Source of the DNA: Spirochaetota bacterium
Lineage (GTDB): Bacteria > Spirochaetota > UBA4802 > JAFGJZ01
Length of the DNA stretch: 64,000 nt
Reading direction: 5' to 3'
Assembly: GCA_027858855.1 (NCBI GenBank)
Contig: JAQIBV010000007.1
Location: forward strand, 1-64,000
Program-made: the position numbers and the translations under genes
The notes under the pieces: model-generated
Told to the model about the DNA's origin: nothing
Databases searched by the model: none
Seen by the model: only the letters and a program-made list of their open reading frames with translations
Shown here: positions 1 through 8,472 of the stretch, one piece after another
Layout of the letters: every line of letters starts with the position of its first letter
Numbering within the stretch: the stretch's first letter is position 1

Positions 1-206
1 GGCATGTAAGGGGGGGCCCAGATCGTCGTTTATGACTATTTAGACTTTCAATATAGTCAAAGAGCTCGCTCCCTAATATCTGTGTCTTTTCTATTAAATG
101 CAAGATCTCTTGCTTTTCATTATAAGGATTGTCTATTTTGTGAATAGAATAATTTGAAAAAGGTAGTAGTGAGCAAAACTGTTACAAATATGACAAAATA
201 TTTCAT
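1..206 (-). pseudogene. Frameshifted, edge-truncated secreted protein fragment
   Basis: An ATG at 204-206 with an upstream AAAGG opens a frame that looks like a signal peptide (MKYFVIFVTVLLTTTFFKLF) and stops after 28 codons. A second frame, shifted by one base near the A-run at about 140-146, stays open to the left edge and encodes protein-like sequence (NPYNEKQEILHLIEKTQ, then LFDYIESLNSHKRR). Joined, they would make one secreted protein carrying a single-base insertion. It may be a decaying gene or an assembly error. No family is recognised and the 3' end lies outside the window. Confidence 0.4.
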
Positions 207-686
207 GCTTACCTTTATAAAGTACTAGTCGTTTGCGGGCTCACTGCTCGCTAATTCGACCTTAGCCATACTATGTTTTATCAGCAGTACTAACGTAGAT
301 TCTTTACCAGTGAAATCTCTCTAAGACGCTTATTACCTGTTGCGAATATATATAAAAGTCTGAATTTTTGGTCAAGAAAAACGATAATTGTTTCGCAATT
401 CGGACATTAGTAAAGGTTAAATATGTTTTAAATTAACCACAAGATATATATTTTTGAACTATTGCTTTATGCCTTAAGATTAATTTATTGTAAATAATTT
501 TTCCAATACCTTTGAGTAAATTGATAAATAATACCGTTGATATGTGGATGGGTAGCAGCTTTTGTATTATCGTCTGTTTTCGACCGTCAAATGGCTGCTA
601 CGACTAATGTTAGTTTTTTTAAAATTTTTTTACATTTCTGCTCTATTTTACGTCTTCATTAATGAGTTTGTTAATGGAGGTCTTTT
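207..686. other. Non-coding AT-rich stretch with one inverted repeat
   Basis: No coding frame of any quality was seen here. It separates the fragment at the left edge from the ribbon-helix-helix-like gene. It contains an 8-bp inverted repeat (GTAGCAGC at 552-559, GCTGCTAC at 594-601) with a partly paired 34-nt interior, followed by T-runs. This could be a terminator-like or regulatory structure upstream of the next gene. No clear promoter hexamers were identified. Confidence 0.4.
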
Positions 687-1160
687 ATGAGCAGCAATGA
701 ATCTAAAATTAGAACTTCAATCAGTGTACAGTTGAAATGGAGAAAGTTTCTGGAAGATTATGCAAAAAATCATGGATTAGGTGTTTCTGATTTAATAAAC
801 ATACTTTTGGATAAGCAGATGATAAGAATGAAAAACAGTCCGGAGGGGCGATATGGCCCGATGAAGTATCAGCCTCGTGGCTTGGGGTATAAGCCTGTTC
901 ACCTTGACCTTCAATTTGCTATGTATAGCAAATTGAAGGATGTTATGTTTCTTTTCCGTTTTACGCTTTCTTTTATTCTTTCTTTAGCAATGGAATCGTT
1001 TGAAGAGCTAATGAATCCTGAAAAAAGAAGTGAGTTTGTAGATAGTTATCCAGAAAATTGCCACAGTACGATAGTTACAGAGGTGGAAAATGTTACGTTA
1101 TTTGCAAATTACTGGGGAATACCACCGGGCGACCATGAAATAACAATACCAACTGGCTAA
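687..1160 (+). CDS. Ribbon-helix-helix-like protein (resembles spirochaetal DUF1564 type)
   Basis: 157 aa, start set by a good ribosome-binding site (TGGAGG, 8 nt upstream). The N-terminus (KIRTSISVQLKWRKFLEDYA, then GLGVSDLINILLDKQM) looks like a strand plus two helices of a CopG/Arc-type ribbon-helix-helix DNA-binding fold. A second half (YKPVHLDL, then RFTLSFILSLAMESFEEL) repeats the strand-helix-helix pattern. The linker with a KYQ-x-x-GLGY feature recalls the DUF1564 proteins that are abundant in Leptospira; this is from memory of the family and not a search. It stands alone, convergent with the methyltransferase gene. A DNA-binding regulator or antitoxin-like role is inference; no toxin partner is visible beside it. 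Confidence 0.5.
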   Translation: MSSNESKIRTSISVQLKWRKFLEDYAKNHGLGVSDLINILLDKQMIRMKNSPEGRYGPMKYQPRGLGYKPVHLDLQFAMYSKLKDVMFLFRFTLSFILSLAMESFEELMNPEKRSEFVDSYPENCHSTIVTEVENVTLFANYWGIPPGDHEITIPTG

Positions 1161-1261
1161 AAATGAGTTAAACAGTGCAGAAAAAAGACCATCAGATTCA
1201 ACAGATTATTATTCAGGTGACAGTTGAACTTAAAATTATTATGGTTTCTAAATGCCTTTTA

Positions 1262-2017
1262 TCAGAAAGACTTCTCCATTATCAGTATCATCTTGTTCGA
1301 GAATTGGTGGAATTTTTCTTTCATGGAATTTGCAAAGCGGTCAATGATTTTAAATCCGCTATCTTTAACGAAGCGTTCTATCTCCTTTTGATAGTAGGCT
1401 CGCATCTTGTGCTTGTCTTCCAGTCTTCGCACTTTACCCATTGTAAAAACATGATAGTTGTAAAAAACTTCTACAATCGTTCGGGGTTGTTTTTCAATTA
1501 GTGTAAAACCCCGTTCACGTACAATTTTGTTGTCATGTGCATATGTTGTTGATACATGAGTTAGAGGACGATGCTCAATTTTATGAAGAGGGTAGGCGTT
1601 CCAGATTTCGAAAATGGCTAGCCCTCCCGGTTTAAGTGATCGGAAGGTGTTGTACATTACCTGGTCAATATCCTGGTTGGTAAGCATGTAGTTAAATGAA
1701 CCAAACAAACAGATCACCATGTCAAATTCCTGATAGTGATCAAAGTCGTTCATTGATCCGAGTTCATATTTAATGTTAATGCCATTCCGTTTCTTTGCAT
1801 GTCTTATCATTTCGACAGAGTTGTCAATTCCGTGACAGACAAAGCCCTCTTTTGCAAGAAGTCCCAGATGTTCTCCGGTGCCGCATCCCAAGTCAAGAAT
1901 GCGCGATTTTGAATTGCGAGGAAGAAGTTGCTTAATTAATCCGACATCATTTGATATGTTGCGATTTTTATTTTCTATATAAAAATAGTATTCCGCTAAG
2001 TCAGAGTATAGTCTCAT
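1262..2017 (-). CDS. Class I SAM-dependent methyltransferase
   Basis: 251 aa. The glycine-rich SAM-binding motif I (LDLGCGTGEH, residues 41-50) is followed by the acidic ribose-binding residue in GIDNS and a motif-IV-like stretch (FDMVICLFGSFNYM). The C-terminal third is variable and carries the substrate specificity, which cannot be read. The start ATG directly abuts the stop codon of ptsI, so it is translated from the ptsI transcript. There is no obvious link to phosphotransfer. Fold assignment is secure; the substrate is unknown. Confidence 0.8.
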   Translation of the reverse strand: MRLYSDLAEYYFYIENKNRNISNDVGLIKQLLPRNSKSRILDLGCGTGEHLGLLAKEGFVCHGIDNSVEMIRHAKKRNGINIKYELGSMNDFDHYQEFDMVICLFGSFNYMLTNQDIDQVMYNTFRSLKPGGLAIFEIWNAYPLHKIEHRPLTHVSTTYAHDNKIVRERGFTLIEKQPRTIVEVFYNYHVFTMGKVRRLEDKHKMRAYYQKEIERFVKDSGFKIIDRFANSMKEKFHQFSNKMILIMEKSF

Positions 2018-3763
2018 CTATTTCACCAGGCTTGGAAACTTCCTTTTTACATGATTCTGCAAAAAGCTGTCAGCATCCGAAGTCGTTTCGATATCCATTA
2101 ACGTATCGACAAGTTCTTCGCATTCCTTTATAGTTACCGATCTGATAATCCGTTTTACAGGATACATATAGGTTGCAGCCATAGAGAATGAGCGAAATCC
2201 GAGACCCAGAAGAATCATGGTATATAGAGGTTCTCCAGCCATTTCACCACAGATTGAAGCCGGAATGTTTTTTCTCTTACTTGATTCATTAATAAGTTTT
2301 AGCATCTTCAGAACTGCAAGATCTACCGGATTATACAGATATGCGACCTGTTCACCAATACGGTCAACCGCTAGAGTATATTGAACAAGGTCATTTGTTC
2401 CAACTGAGAAGAAGTCGGCATGTTTTGCCAAGCGCTCGGAATTAATTGCTGCCGATGGAACTTCGATCATGATTCCAAGTTCTATGTTATCATCAAAGTC
2501 TTTACCTTCGTTCTTCAGCTCTTCCTTAGCTTCGTTAGTTATCTTTCTGGCCCAAATAATCTCTTCAACAGTAGAGATCATAGGAAACATCAGTTTGACA
2601 TTTTTCCGATAACTGGCTCGAAGTATTGCCCGTAACTGTGTACGGAACATATCTTCGTTTGCTAATGAAAAACGAATTGCACGACATCCTAAAAATGGAT
2701 TGCGCTCTTTATACTGTTCGGTAAAACCGTAAACCTTGTCTCCGCCAACATCAATAGTTCTGATTGTTACAGGCGCCGGGTAGAAAAAGTCGACAACTTT
2801 CGAGTATTGAGTAAACTGGGTATCCTCATCTGCGAGGTAGGTGTCCATAAATAAAAACTCTGATCTGTAAAGGCCAATTCCTTCAGCGCCATGATCACGT
2901 ATCTGGCTCATCTCTTCGGGCAGTTCAATGTTGCCAAAAATAGAAATCTGGGCATCATCAAGTGTAACAGAGGGAAGATGTGTCAGCTTTGAGAGCTCAT
3001 GTTCGAGGATCAGAAGTTCCTGTTGCTGAGTTACATAATCACGTATTTCGGAGGTAGAGGGATTCACTAGGATAATTCCCTTAACACCATCAACGATAAC
3101 TCGGTCACCATTCTTTATGTTACTTGTGCCGTTACGTGTTCCGACAATAGCCGGAATTTCAAGGGCACGTGCAATAATTGCAGTATGCGATGTTTTGCCA
3201 CCTACATTTGTAACAAACGCCAGTACATTGTCACGATCAAGAAGTGCAGTATCAGAGGGAGTTAATTCTGTTGCAAAAACTACAACTTCTTCATCAAGTT
3301 TAGCAAGAGTTGTGTGCTCTACCTCTTGAAGATTCGCAATAAGCCGTTTATGAATATCAGAAATGTCGATTATTCGTTCACGCAGGTAGTCGTCTTCTAT
3401 AGAGTCGAGGCTTTGAATCAACTTAAGAGAGATATCGTTTAGAATCCATTCAACATTCTTGTGTTCGTCTCTAATTTGATCAATTGCCTTTTGCTCAATG
3501 AGGGGATCCTCAAGTACCATCAGGTGACTTGTGAAAATGTCTGCTAGATCTTTGGTCAGGCTGCGCGCAACCTGAGACTGAATGCCAATAATCTCTTTTT
3601 TTGTCTTGGCAAGTGCATCTTCGAATCGTTCAATTTCTTCTTGAACTTCATCGTCATTAATATAGTATTTCGGAATGACAACCTTGGTTCCTTTAAACAG
3701 GAGAGCCTTACCGATTCGTATTCCCGGTGAAGCAGTTATTCCTCTGATAATCTTATCTGACAT
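2018..3763 (-). CDS. ptsI: Phosphoenolpyruvate-protein phosphotransferase (enzyme I)
   Basis: 581 aa, the usual length. Enzyme I takes phosphate from PEP and passes it to HPr. The active histidine lies in GGKTSHTAIIARA (H193). The PEP/Mg site is seen in GIGLYRSEFLFM (about 296-306), RTIDVGGDK (335-343) and GIMIEVPSAA (430-439), with the catalytic cysteine in ASICGEMAG (C505). Its partners ptsH and hprK are encoded 19 kb away, and no EII permease is in the window, so a regulatory role is likely at least in part. The transcript continues into a methyltransferase gene. A good sigma-70-type promoter lies just upstream. Confidence 0.96.
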   Translation of the reverse strand: MSDKIIRGITASPGIRIGKALLFKGTKVVIPKYYINDDEVQEEIERFEDALAKTKKEIIGIQSQVARSLTKDLADIFTSHLMVLEDPLIEQKAIDQIRDEHKNVEWILNDISLKLIQSLDSIEDDYLRERIIDISDIHKRLIANLQEVEHTTLAKLDEEVVVFATELTPSDTALLDRDNVLAFVTNVGGKTSHTAIIARALEIPAIVGTRNGTSNIKNGDRVIVDGVKGIILVNPSTSEIRDYVTQQQELLILEHELSKLTHLPSVTLDDAQISIFGNIELPEEMSQIRDHGAEGIGLYRSEFLFMDTYLADEDTQFTQYSKVVDFFYPAPVTIRTIDVGGDKVYGFTEQYKERNPFLGCRAIRFSLANEDMFRTQLRAILRASYRKNVKLMFPMISTVEEIIWARKITNEAKEELKNEGKDFDDNIELGIMIEVPSAAINSERLAKHADFFSVGTNDLVQYTLAVDRIGEQVAYLYNPVDLAVLKMLKLINESSKRKNIPASICGEMAGEPLYTMILLGLGFRSFSMAATYMYPVKRIIRSVTIKECEELVDTLMDIETTSDADSFLQNHVKRKFPSLVK

Positions 3764-3798
3764 GTTAATATTCCGAAATAAGTGATTTACGCATTTGT

Positions 3799-3827
3799 AA
3801 TCTATTTTTAAAATTAATCTTTGTCAA
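3799..3827 (-). promoter_or_regulatory. Sigma-70-type promoter for ptsI
   Basis: Read on the minus strand: TTGACA (3822-3827), a 17-nt spacer and TAGATT (3799-3804). The expected transcription start gives a leader of roughly 30 nt before the ptsI ATG at 3763. Both hexamers and the spacing are near consensus. Confidence 0.65.
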
Positions 3828-3944
3828 GTTAATAATATGGCCTATTTTATGCTATACTTTATACATAATCGAAAAATGAGGTATGAGGGCTTCAATAATA
3901 GCAGATTGTCGTTTGCTTTCCCTGATAACAGAAACATTTACAGA

Positions 3945-5132
3945 TTATAATTGAGCAGGGTTACCTAATAGCCGTTTACTGAAGAATCTGATGCCAAAAA
4001 GCCCAATTGGTGCAGTAAAAAGAATAGCGATAACTGCAATTGCTAGAATTGTCTTGCCTTCAGCAATACCATGCGATAACGCAACACCACCAAGAGCTGC
4101 CTGAACGGTGGCTTTTGGAACGTAGGCAATCATACAGAAGAGTCGCTCCTTGAAGCTAAGGCCGGAGAACATAGTAGCTAAAAAGACACCAAATGATCGA
4201 AAGAGCAGTCCTACACAGATAAGAGCTATACCCTTAAGGCCGGCGTCATACGCAACTTTTACATCAAGCGAAAACCCTATTAGAACAAATAGAATTATTT
4301 CGGCAATTATCCATATTTTTGATAGCTTGGAAGAGAGTTCATGAGCGATAGCTTCGTGTTTTTCAAGTAGTACAAATCCGCAACTCATTATACCAAGAAG
4401 TGCAGCAAAATGGTAGATGTCTCCGATTTGTACCAACAGCGTAGCAAATACAAGAATAATCAGAGTTTTTTCTGTTGCACGGAGTTTTTCGTGATGCTTT
4501 TTGAAATATCTACCAAGCAGTAAACCTGTAGCTGTACCTGCGACGATACCTAAAATCAGAGAGATTGGAACTGATATAATTGCCCTCGATACCGAGGCAT
4601 CGCCACTAGTCGATAAACCGAGAAAAACAGAAAAAAGTGTTATGGCAAAAACATCATCTATAGAGGCTCCGGCCATAATGATAGTTGGCACTTCAGAATG
4701 CCCTCTATCCTTAAGTTCAAGCATAGATGGTATAACAACTGCCGGAGAAACAGCGGCGAGCATGAAGGCTGTTAAACCGCTTACCGACCAACTGAAGCCA
4801 AAAAGATGCCTTAATAACAGAGTCAAGGCTGCTCCTTCAATTATACAGGGGATAAAAGCCATAGCAATAGCTGTTGCGCCTACTTTTTGCAGAACTGTTT
4901 TCTGTATACCTAGCCCGGCTCTTAGTAAAATAACAATTAGCGCGAACGATTTAAGATAGGGAGCTAACTGCCACAAAATTTCATGGGTAAAGGGTTGAAT
5001 CGTAACTGAGCAGATGATACCAAATATAACCATACCTAGAACCGGAGGCAGTTTCATTTTAGCGAAGATACGACTGAAGACCCAGCCTCCCCCCAGAATT
5101 ATTATTAGTATGGTGTTTATTTGAAGAGTCAT
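3945..5132 (-). CDS. Cation/proton antiporter (CPA superfamily)
   Basis: 395 aa, almost wholly hydrophobic with about 11-12 membrane segments. It matches the Na+(K+)/H+ exchanger domain. The unwound-helix segment is AVSPAVVIPS (about 127-136), and the ion-binding helix carries a paired aspartate in ASIDDVFAI (D159, D160), the CPA2-like arrangement. There is no C-terminal TrkA-N/KTN domain as in KefB/C, so it resembles the shorter NapA/YjbQ-type transporters. The RBS AGGGAG lies upstream of a run of A's. It should export Na+ or K+ in exchange for protons; the ion cannot be told from sequence. It is a single gene, divergent from the hydrolase. Confidence 0.88.
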   Translation of the reverse strand: MTLQINTILIIILGGGWVFSRIFAKMKLPPVLGMVIFGIICSVTIQPFTHEILWQLAPYLKSFALIVILLRAGLGIQKTVLQKVGATAIAMAFIPCIIEGAALTLLLRHLFGFSWSVSGLTAFMLAAVSPAVVIPSMLELKDRGHSEVPTIIMAGASIDDVFAITLFSVFLGLSTSGDASVSRAIISVPISLILGIVAGTATGLLLGRYFKKHHEKLRATEKTLIILVFATLLVQIGDIYHFAALLGIMSCGFVLLEKHEAIAHELSSKLSKIWIIAEIILFVLIGFSLDVKVAYDAGLKGIALICVGLLFRSFGVFLATMFSGLSFKERLFCMIAYVPKATVQAALGGVALSHGIAEGKTILAIAVIAILFTAPIGLFGIRFFSKRLLGNPAQL

Positions 5133-5242
5133 TTTTTTTGCTCCCTGATCTATTATTGCATCGTATCGAAAGCCTATAATTAAATTTATTGTCTATCTTT
5201 ATGCAGTTGATATTATGTACAAGTAATGGTCTAAATGTTTTT

Positions 5243-5263
5243 TGATAAAATCTTATTTTATCA
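5243..5263. repeat. Perfect 9-bp palindrome in the antiporter/hydrolase intergenic region
   Basis: TGATAAAAT (5243-5251), CTT, ATTTTATCA (5255-5263). It sits in the 283-nt divergent intergenic region, about 110 nt upstream of the antiporter ATG and 150 nt upstream of the hydrolase ATG. It could be an operator for a dimeric regulator or a small hairpin. A TATAAT (5356-5361) to its right could be the -10 of the hydrolase promoter, but no good -35 is paired with it. Confidence 0.4.
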
Positions 5264-5415
5264 GAGATGATGCATCCGTATATCAACTTGACAAAGGGGT
5301 GTTGCATACATATTTATTCAATGAGTTTGGAAAATGCCTTTGGTTTTATTTTTTGTATAATTATGTTATTATCAGTTTAGTTCGCATCCTTAAAAAATAA
5401 TAATTTGAGGGTTTT

Positions 5416-6066
5416 ATGAATATGTTACTTAAAGAGTTTCCTACTTCACATTCATTAACTGTATTGATCCATGGTTTAGAGTCATCTAAGGATGACTGGA
5501 CAGAGAAAAACGGTTTTACCAAGGGAGGAAATCTGACCGCCCTTCTGGAGGATAATGAACTCTCCTATTGCGCTCAGGATCTGTACGGTCATGGTCAGTT
5601 TAAGGCCGATGAACCTGGATTTGATCCGACCGATATTTCAGATGAGTTATGGCCTTTGTTTATAAAGCGTTCGGTCAGAGCCTGTCTTGAGGCTATAGAG
5701 TCTTTATGTAATAGTGGTGCGTATCAGTCTTTGAACGTCATCACCTATTCAGGGGGATCACAAATAGGTGTTGAATTGTTGAAAGAACAACTTTCTTTGC
5801 CGGTAGCAGTTGTAGCTATGGCTGTCCCGCCTCTGCAAAGGGATTATGATGACGAATATTCGCTTCACAACAACCTTGATGTTTTTTCTAATACAAAAAA
5901 TTTCTTTTTCTTCGGTATTGCTGATGAAGAAACTCCGATCGAAGATTGCAGATGGCTTGTTCCGCAATTGCCCAAAAATAGTGTCCATTTTGAATATCAA
6001 TCAGGTCACTCTCTGCCGGTTCAGTGGGTCAGTGATTGTTTAAGCGAACTGTTACGGGTAGTTTGA
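5416..6066 (+). CDS. Alpha/beta-hydrolase fold protein
   Basis: 216 aa, a cytoplasmic serine hydrolase. The oxyanion-hole HG is in VLIHGLESS (19-20). The nucleophile elbow is TYSGG (S112), with Thr in place of the usual first Gly. The acid is D170 in GIADEETP and the histidine is H198 in SGHSLP, all in family order. The cap insertion is small. The substrate is unknown; small esterases and thioesterases look like this. The last 15 nt overlap the 3' end of argC on the other strand, so the two genes are convergent. Confidence 0.8.
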   Translation: MNMLLKEFPTSHSLTVLIHGLESSKDDWTEKNGFTKGGNLTALLEDNELSYCAQDLYGHGQFKADEPGFDPTDISDELWPLFIKRSVRACLEAIESLCNSGAYQSLNVITYSGGSQIGVELLKEQLSLPVAVVAMAVPPLQRDYDDEYSLHNNLDVFSNTKNFFFFGIADEETPIEDCRWLVPQLPKNSVHFEYQSGHSLPVQWVSDCLSELLRVV

Positions 6067-7098
6067 CGGATAGTCAAGCCCGGTAGTCTCGTTCAGTCCT
6101 AGCAATATATTGGCGCACTGGACAGCGTTGCCAGATTGCCCTTTCATCAGGTTGTCTATTACTGAGGTAATTAGTAATTTACCTGTTCGGAGGTCTACTA
6201 GCGGCCTGATGAGGCATGTGTTGGTTCCTCGCACAAATGATGTATTAGGAGACTTATCCGTTATTGTTACGAATGGTGCATCTCTGTAATACTCTTCAAA
6301 AAGAGCTGTAATATCGGCCTGTTTAACTGATGTAGATATATCAGCATAGATGTTAGAGAGTATTCCCCGCGTCATCGGAATAACCTGTGGTACAAAGAAT
6401 AGCTTGTAGTTGCTCTTTTGTTTTCTATTGATATTCATTTCGGCCTCCACCAGGTGCTGGTGTGAGCCTTCACGATAGGTGTTAATGTTTTCGTATCGCT
6501 GAGGGTAAAAATTGGCTGCACCGGGATTCTTTCCTGCGCCAGAGACTCCTGACTTTGAGTCACATACTATTGTTTCAGTTGTTATTATGCCATTTTCGCT
6601 TAGAGGTAACAATGGTAGAATCAGTGATATTGCAAAGCAGCCGGGGTTGCCCACGATAGTGGCGTCAGATATCGCGGTTTTGTTCTTTTCACACAGCCCG
6701 TACACAGAATGTTTCATTGCGTCTACTGCAGTATGTTCCGGTTTCATGGATTTGTTCACTGCATATGTTTTGTACTCTTCCATCGAATTAAAACGGAAAT
6801 CCCCACTATAGTCAATAACAGGTATGTTTCTTGCAACGAATTCATCTATTAAATTCATACCTGCCTGGTCTGGCGTACAGAAGAAGGCTATGTCTATTGA
6901 GGAGTAGTCAATTGTTTCCATCGATTTGACTTCAAGATCATAAAAGTTGCTGAGGTGTGGATATATGTCGGATATTTTTATGTTAATCTCGTTTTTTGCA
7001 AAGAGTTGTGTTACGGTAATTTCAGGATGACGAGCCAGAATCTCAAGAAGGCCACATCCACCGAAACCGGTAGCTCCAATTATTGCTGCTTTTTTCAT
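6052..7098 (-). CDS. argC: N-acetyl-gamma-glutamyl-phosphate reductase
   Basis: 348 aa from the ATG at 7098, chosen over an upstream in-frame GTG because CAGGTG lies 6 nt before it and the protein then starts MKKAAIIGATGFGG, the NADP-binding loop. The catalytic cysteine is in GNPGCFAIS (C154). The histidine region GSHQHLVEAE and the C-terminal FVRGTN and GQSGNAVQ segments are typical. It carries out the third step of arginine synthesis, reducing N-acetylglutamyl phosphate to the semialdehyde. No other arg genes are nearby. It is divergent from asd, which encodes a member of the same enzyme superfamily. Confidence 0.95.
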   Translation of the reverse strand: MKKAAIIGATGFGGCGLLEILARHPEITVTQLFAKNEINIKISDIYPHLSNFYDLEVKSMETIDYSSIDIAFFCTPDQAGMNLIDEFVARNIPVIDYSGDFRFNSMEEYKTYAVNKSMKPEHTAVDAMKHSVYGLCEKNKTAISDATIVGNPGCFAISLILPLLPLSENGIITTETIVCDSKSGVSGAGKNPGAANFYPQRYENINTYREGSHQHLVEAEMNINRKQKSNYKLFFVPQVIPMTRGILSNIYADISTSVKQADITALFEEYYRDAPFVTITDKSPNTSFVRGTNTCLIRPLVDLRTGKLLITSVIDNLMKGQSGNAVQCANILLGLNETTGLDYPSNYP

Positions 7099-7360
7099 AA
7101 TTAACACCTGTAATATTGATAGATTTTATCCTCATCGTCTGTTGATGTCCCGCAGGAGCAAACAAAAAAGAATCCGGTACACAGAAGTCGTAACTTTGTA
7201 GTTGATTTCCTTTGTTTAAGGATCGGTGTAAAGGATTTTTTTGATACGTGGATTATTTTATTGACAAATAGTATCAATATTTTGATTTTAGTTAAAACTC
7301 TACCTTGTTTCCGTAATAGATGGAATAAGGATGAGTGTATAAATTTTTGTGGAGTCAATA

Positions 7361-8368
7361 ATGAAAAAGTATAATGTAGTCGTTCTTGGTGCTACGGGCG
7401 CAGTTGGTCTTGAATTCAGAAAACTTCTCGTTGAACGGAATTTCCCTATTGATAAAATTAAGTTTTTAGGTAAGTCTACTGTTGGTCAGGAAATTCCATT
7501 TGGAGACACAACGGTAACTGTTGAAGCAGTTGAGGATGGCTGTTTTGACGGTTTTGATATTGCACTCTTTTCCGGTGGCGGTGCTATCAGTCTTGAGGTT
7601 GCCAAGAAGGCGGTTGCCGCAGGTTGTGTTGTTGTTGATAACAGTTCTGCCTGGCGTATGGATCCTGATGTTCCTCTGGTTGTTCCCGAGGTAAATCCAG
7701 ATGCTGTTGCTGCTCATAAGGGAATAATCGCTAATCCGAATTGTACAACAATTCAGATGGTAGTATGTCTGCAGGCCATTGAAAAACTGTCACATATAAC
7801 AAAAGTACATGTTTCAACATATCAGGCCGCAAGTGGTGCAGGTGCCAGCGGAATGGCAGAGCTTGAAGAGCAGACAAAACAGATCGTTAACGGTGAAGAG
7901 CCAACAGTAGAGAAGTTTGCTTATCAGTTGGCAATGAATATTATTCCCCAGGTTGATGTATTTACAGATAACGGGTATACAAAAGAAGAGATGAAGATGT
8001 ATTACGAGACCAAGAAGATTATGGACTCGGATATTAACGTGAGCGCAACCTGTGTGCGTATTCCGGTTATGCGAAATCATTCAGAGGCAATTTGGCTCGA
8101 GACCGAGAAGGAGCTTGATCTTGCGGATGTGCGTAAGGCTTTTGAAAACGCTCCTGGTGTAACTGTCGTCGATGATCCTGCGTCTCAGAAATATCCAATG
8201 CCATTGTTCGGAGCAGGTGAGGATGATGTCTTCGTTGGACGTATCAGAAAGGACTTAACCAACCCTAAAGGATTGACCTTCTGGTGTGTTGGTGATCAGA
8301 TTAAAAAAGGTGCAGCGCTTAATACTGTTCAGATTGCTGAACTCATGATTGAAAAGGGGCTTTTGTAA
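7361..8368 (+). CDS. asd: Aspartate-semialdehyde dehydrogenase
   Basis: 335 aa. The start is the ATG at 7361 with GTGGAG 7 nt upstream; a GTG at 7349 is in frame but is part of that ribosome-binding site. NADP loop: VVLGATGAVG. Catalytic cysteine: NPNCTT (C128). Catalytic histidine region: VMRNHSEA (H240). It reduces aspartyl phosphate to the semialdehyde that feeds lysine/diaminopimelate, threonine and methionine synthesis, and so peptidoglycan. It is a single gene closed by a strong terminator. A TTGACA at 7261-7266 may be its -35, but the matching -10 is weak. Confidence 0.96.
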   Translation: MKKYNVVVLGATGAVGLEFRKLLVERNFPIDKIKFLGKSTVGQEIPFGDTTVTVEAVEDGCFDGFDIALFSGGGAISLEVAKKAVAAGCVVVDNSSAWRMDPDVPLVVPEVNPDAVAAHKGIIANPNCTTIQMVVCLQAIEKLSHITKVHVSTYQAASGAGASGMAELEEQTKQIVNGEEPTVEKFAYQLAMNIIPQVDVFTDNGYTKEEMKMYYETKKIMDSDINVSATCVRIPVMRNHSEAIWLETEKELDLADVRKAFENAPGVTVVDDPASQKYPMPLFGAGEDDVFVGRIRKDLTNPKGLTFWCVGDQIKKGAALNTVQIAELMIEKGLL

Positions 8369-8405
8369 AAATAGCCGGCAAATTTAGTCATGATAATTGC
8401 CTTAT

Positions 8406-8439
8406 AAAAAACGCCGGTACATTAGTACCGGCGTTTTTT
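8406..8439 (+). terminator. Intrinsic terminator after asd, probably bidirectional
   Basis: A perfect 10-bp stem (ACGCCGGTAC at 8411-8420, GTACCGGCGT at 8425-8434) with the 4-nt loop ATTA, flanked by an A-run on the left and a T-run on the right. It therefore works on both strands, closing asd and the convergent flaA gene. Confidence 0.92.
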
Positions 8440-8472
8440 ATGGTTTTATTTTTAGTTGGTTTTTAGTTTTTT

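Noticed and set aside
3830-3944. Terminator after the antiporter gene
   Set aside because: No stem with a U-tract could be found in this stretch; termination must use another signal or overlap the ptsI promoter region.
4501-4959. 152-codon plus-strand frame inside the antiporter gene
   Set aside because: Antisense shadow of a membrane protein gene; composition follows from the opposite strand.
5059-5307. 82-codon minus-strand frame overlapping the antiporter start
   Set aside because: Overlaps the promoter and ribosome site of a recognisable gene and has no signal of its own.
7101-7358. 85-codon minus-strand frame between argC and asd
   Set aside because: Occupies the divergent promoter region, lacks a ribosome site, and reads as low-complexity translated AT-rich DNA.
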